Of a DNA stretch of 5,413 nucleotides, positions 4,659 through 5,413 are shown in pieces. The translations under genes and the position numbers were made by a program. The notes under the pieces are model-generated. The model was not told the origin of the DNA. It worked only from the letters and a program-made list of their open reading frames with translations, and did no database searches. The stretch's first letter is position 1. Each line of letters begins with the position of its first letter. The DNA comes from CAJBIL01 sp044359525 (lineage in GTDB: Bacteria; Pseudomonadota; Gammaproteobacteria; Burkholderiales; Rhodocyclaceae): assembly GCA_044359525.1 (NCBI GenBank), contig JBIKLY010000189.1:1-5413 (forward strand). The letters run 5' to 3'.

Positions 4659-5413
4659 ACAAGTGCCGGCTCAAGTATTAGCCGAAATTTTGCCACCACC
4701 TCAGAAAGTGGCGTGATAGTGATTTCGTTCTTTTTCAGGAACGCGTTCCACATCGTCTGGCGCGATACGTCGGTCGCAAACTCATCCGTCAGGCCGATGG
4801 GCAGAACAGCTGGAACGGGCATTTCACGCCGGACAAAGGTTGCGGCGATCGCCAGCGCGAGCGTAGTGGCATTTAGCGCCTCGCGGTCAAGCAACACCCA
4901 TAGATCCAAGTAATCCTTCAAGCGGCTGTTGGTCATGCCAAGCAAGACGATGGCATGCAGCTTTTCTGCGATGACGGTATCGACGGGGTATGTCCGCAGA
5001 CGAGGTGCTGGCAGGTCTGCGATCAGTACCGGGAACACGGCGTGAACCGGACCAGGCGTTACCGCATCACCAAACCCAATATCGATCTGCGTCTTGCACC
5101 GTGCCTTGGCAATTTCACCAGTGATCAACACCCGAGCGCCGGCGTACCCCGCATCCTTGCGAATCTCCTCGACGTTAACGGATGCCGGATCAAAGGTAAT
5201 GCCGTCCTCAACCTCAACACTGGCAATGTCACGAAATGTCTGGGCGATCGATTCGAGGTCACTTGGCCCGAAGCCGAGCAGATCGGCGTCACGCGTCGTG
5301 CGGTGTGGCATGTCGTACCAAAGCGTGAACAGTAACGCGCCCTTGAGTAGAAAGTGATCGGCGTGCGCCGACTGACTCAGTCGGTAGAGAATTCGCTCCA
5401 GGGCGAAGCGCAC
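4595..5413 (-). CDS. Second AbiEii/AbiGii nucleotidyltransferase toxin (5' end outside window)
   Basis: The minus strand is open from the right edge for 272 codons to a stop at 4595-4597. FLLKGALLFTLWYD and RTTRDADLLGFGP (with D42 and D44 counted from the edge) are the nucleotide-binding loop and metal-binding pair of the family. KTQIDIGFGDAVTPGP supplies a further acidic strand. TVIAEKLHAIVLLGMTNSRLKDYLDLW holds the conserved lysine and the DYLDLW motif. The C-terminus is full length by family standards. Roughly 30-40 N-terminal residues are expected beyond the edge, because relatives have a leader before the RFALERLLYRLS segment; the GTG at the edge need not be the start. It belongs to a different subgroup from the truncated abiEii at 2802: different loop (KGALLF versus KGGTSLSK) and no close similarity, so it is not a duplicate. 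An antitoxin gene (AbiEi type) would be expected just upstream, outside the window. All visible catalytic motifs are present. Confidence 0.88.
   Translation of the reverse strand: MRFALERILYRLSQSAHADHFLLKGALLFTLWYDMPHRTTRDADLLGFGPSDLESIAQTFRDIASVEVEDGITFDPASVNVEEIRKDAGYAGARVLITGEIAKARCKTQIDIGFGDAVTPGPVHAVFPVLIADLPAPRLRTYPVDTVIAEKLHAIVLLGMTNSRLKDYLDLWVLLDREALNATTLALAIAATFVRREMPVPAVLPIGLTDEFATDVSRQTMWNAFLKKNEITITPLSEVVAKFRLILEPALVQAATFSATADLVDVDKQGAS

Noticed and set aside
4955..5357. Plus-strand open frames of 126 and 87 codons
   Set aside because: They are antisense to the well-supported AbiEii coding region and show no recognisable protein pattern.

Overview
The window looks like part of a proteobacterial chromosome, most likely betaproteobacterial. 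The grounds are the bacterial CCA-encoding tRNA-Asn, sigma70-type promoter spacing, and an AsmA-like protein whose N-terminal domain I associate from memory with Rhodocyclales/Nitrosomonadales-type genomes. No database was consulted, so the taxonomy is an inference. Base composition is moderate-to-high GC, and appears more AT-rich by eye in the TumE/TumA segment (about 1640-2220).

Layout. (1) Positions 1-984, minus strand: the first 328 codons of a membrane-anchored AsmA-like protein with a cytoplasmic winged-helix-like N-terminal domain; its C-terminus lies beyond the left edge. (2) Positions 1001-1170: a complete stand-alone tRNA-Asn(GTT) unit with a strong promoter (TTGACG-17-TAGAAT), the tRNA gene and an intrinsic terminator. 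(3) Positions 1171-1652: about 480 bases without a credible gene but rich in short repeats: three CTATGGCCCA copies, a perfect 16-bp palindrome, three GACCTAC sites about 30 bp apart (two extending to a 10-mer that also lies inverted in the tRNA), and a hairpin. It resembles the recombinase-binding end of an island inserted beside a tRNA gene, but no integrase is present. (4) Positions 1653-3266, plus strand: two damaged toxin-antitoxin modules in series. A TumE-like toxin (frameshifted) is followed by a TumA-like antitoxin whose 3' end is fused to the 5'-truncated remains of an AbiEi-like (DUF6088) antitoxin (also frameshifted). An AbiEii nucleotidyltransferase toxin follows, cut off after about 122 residues. 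(5) Positions 3224-4273, minus strand: an intact-looking Fic AMP-transferase with an inhibitory motif and a C-terminal winged helix, preceded by three perfect 10-bp repeats that look like an operator. (6) Positions 4446-5413: a small helix-turn-helix gene (plus strand) whose 3' end overlaps that of a second AbiEii-family toxin (minus strand), whose N-terminus lies beyond the right edge.

Interpretation. The segment from the tRNA to the right edge is an accessory island of stacked toxin-antitoxin and abortive-infection-type modules, partly eroded. The TumE/TumA/AbiE part shows two frameshifts, a fusion-type deletion and a truncation next to the Fic gene; the Fic, helix-turn-helix and second AbiEii genes look intact where visible. 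The oddest observation is that both frameshifts fall at the same nine bases, TCAGGATGC. That could be a systematic sequencing or assembly artefact, an unusual recoding site, or coincidence, and raw reads would decide it. The other noteworthy signal is the repeat array at the start of the Fic gene, which suggests autoregulation and perhaps leaderless translation.
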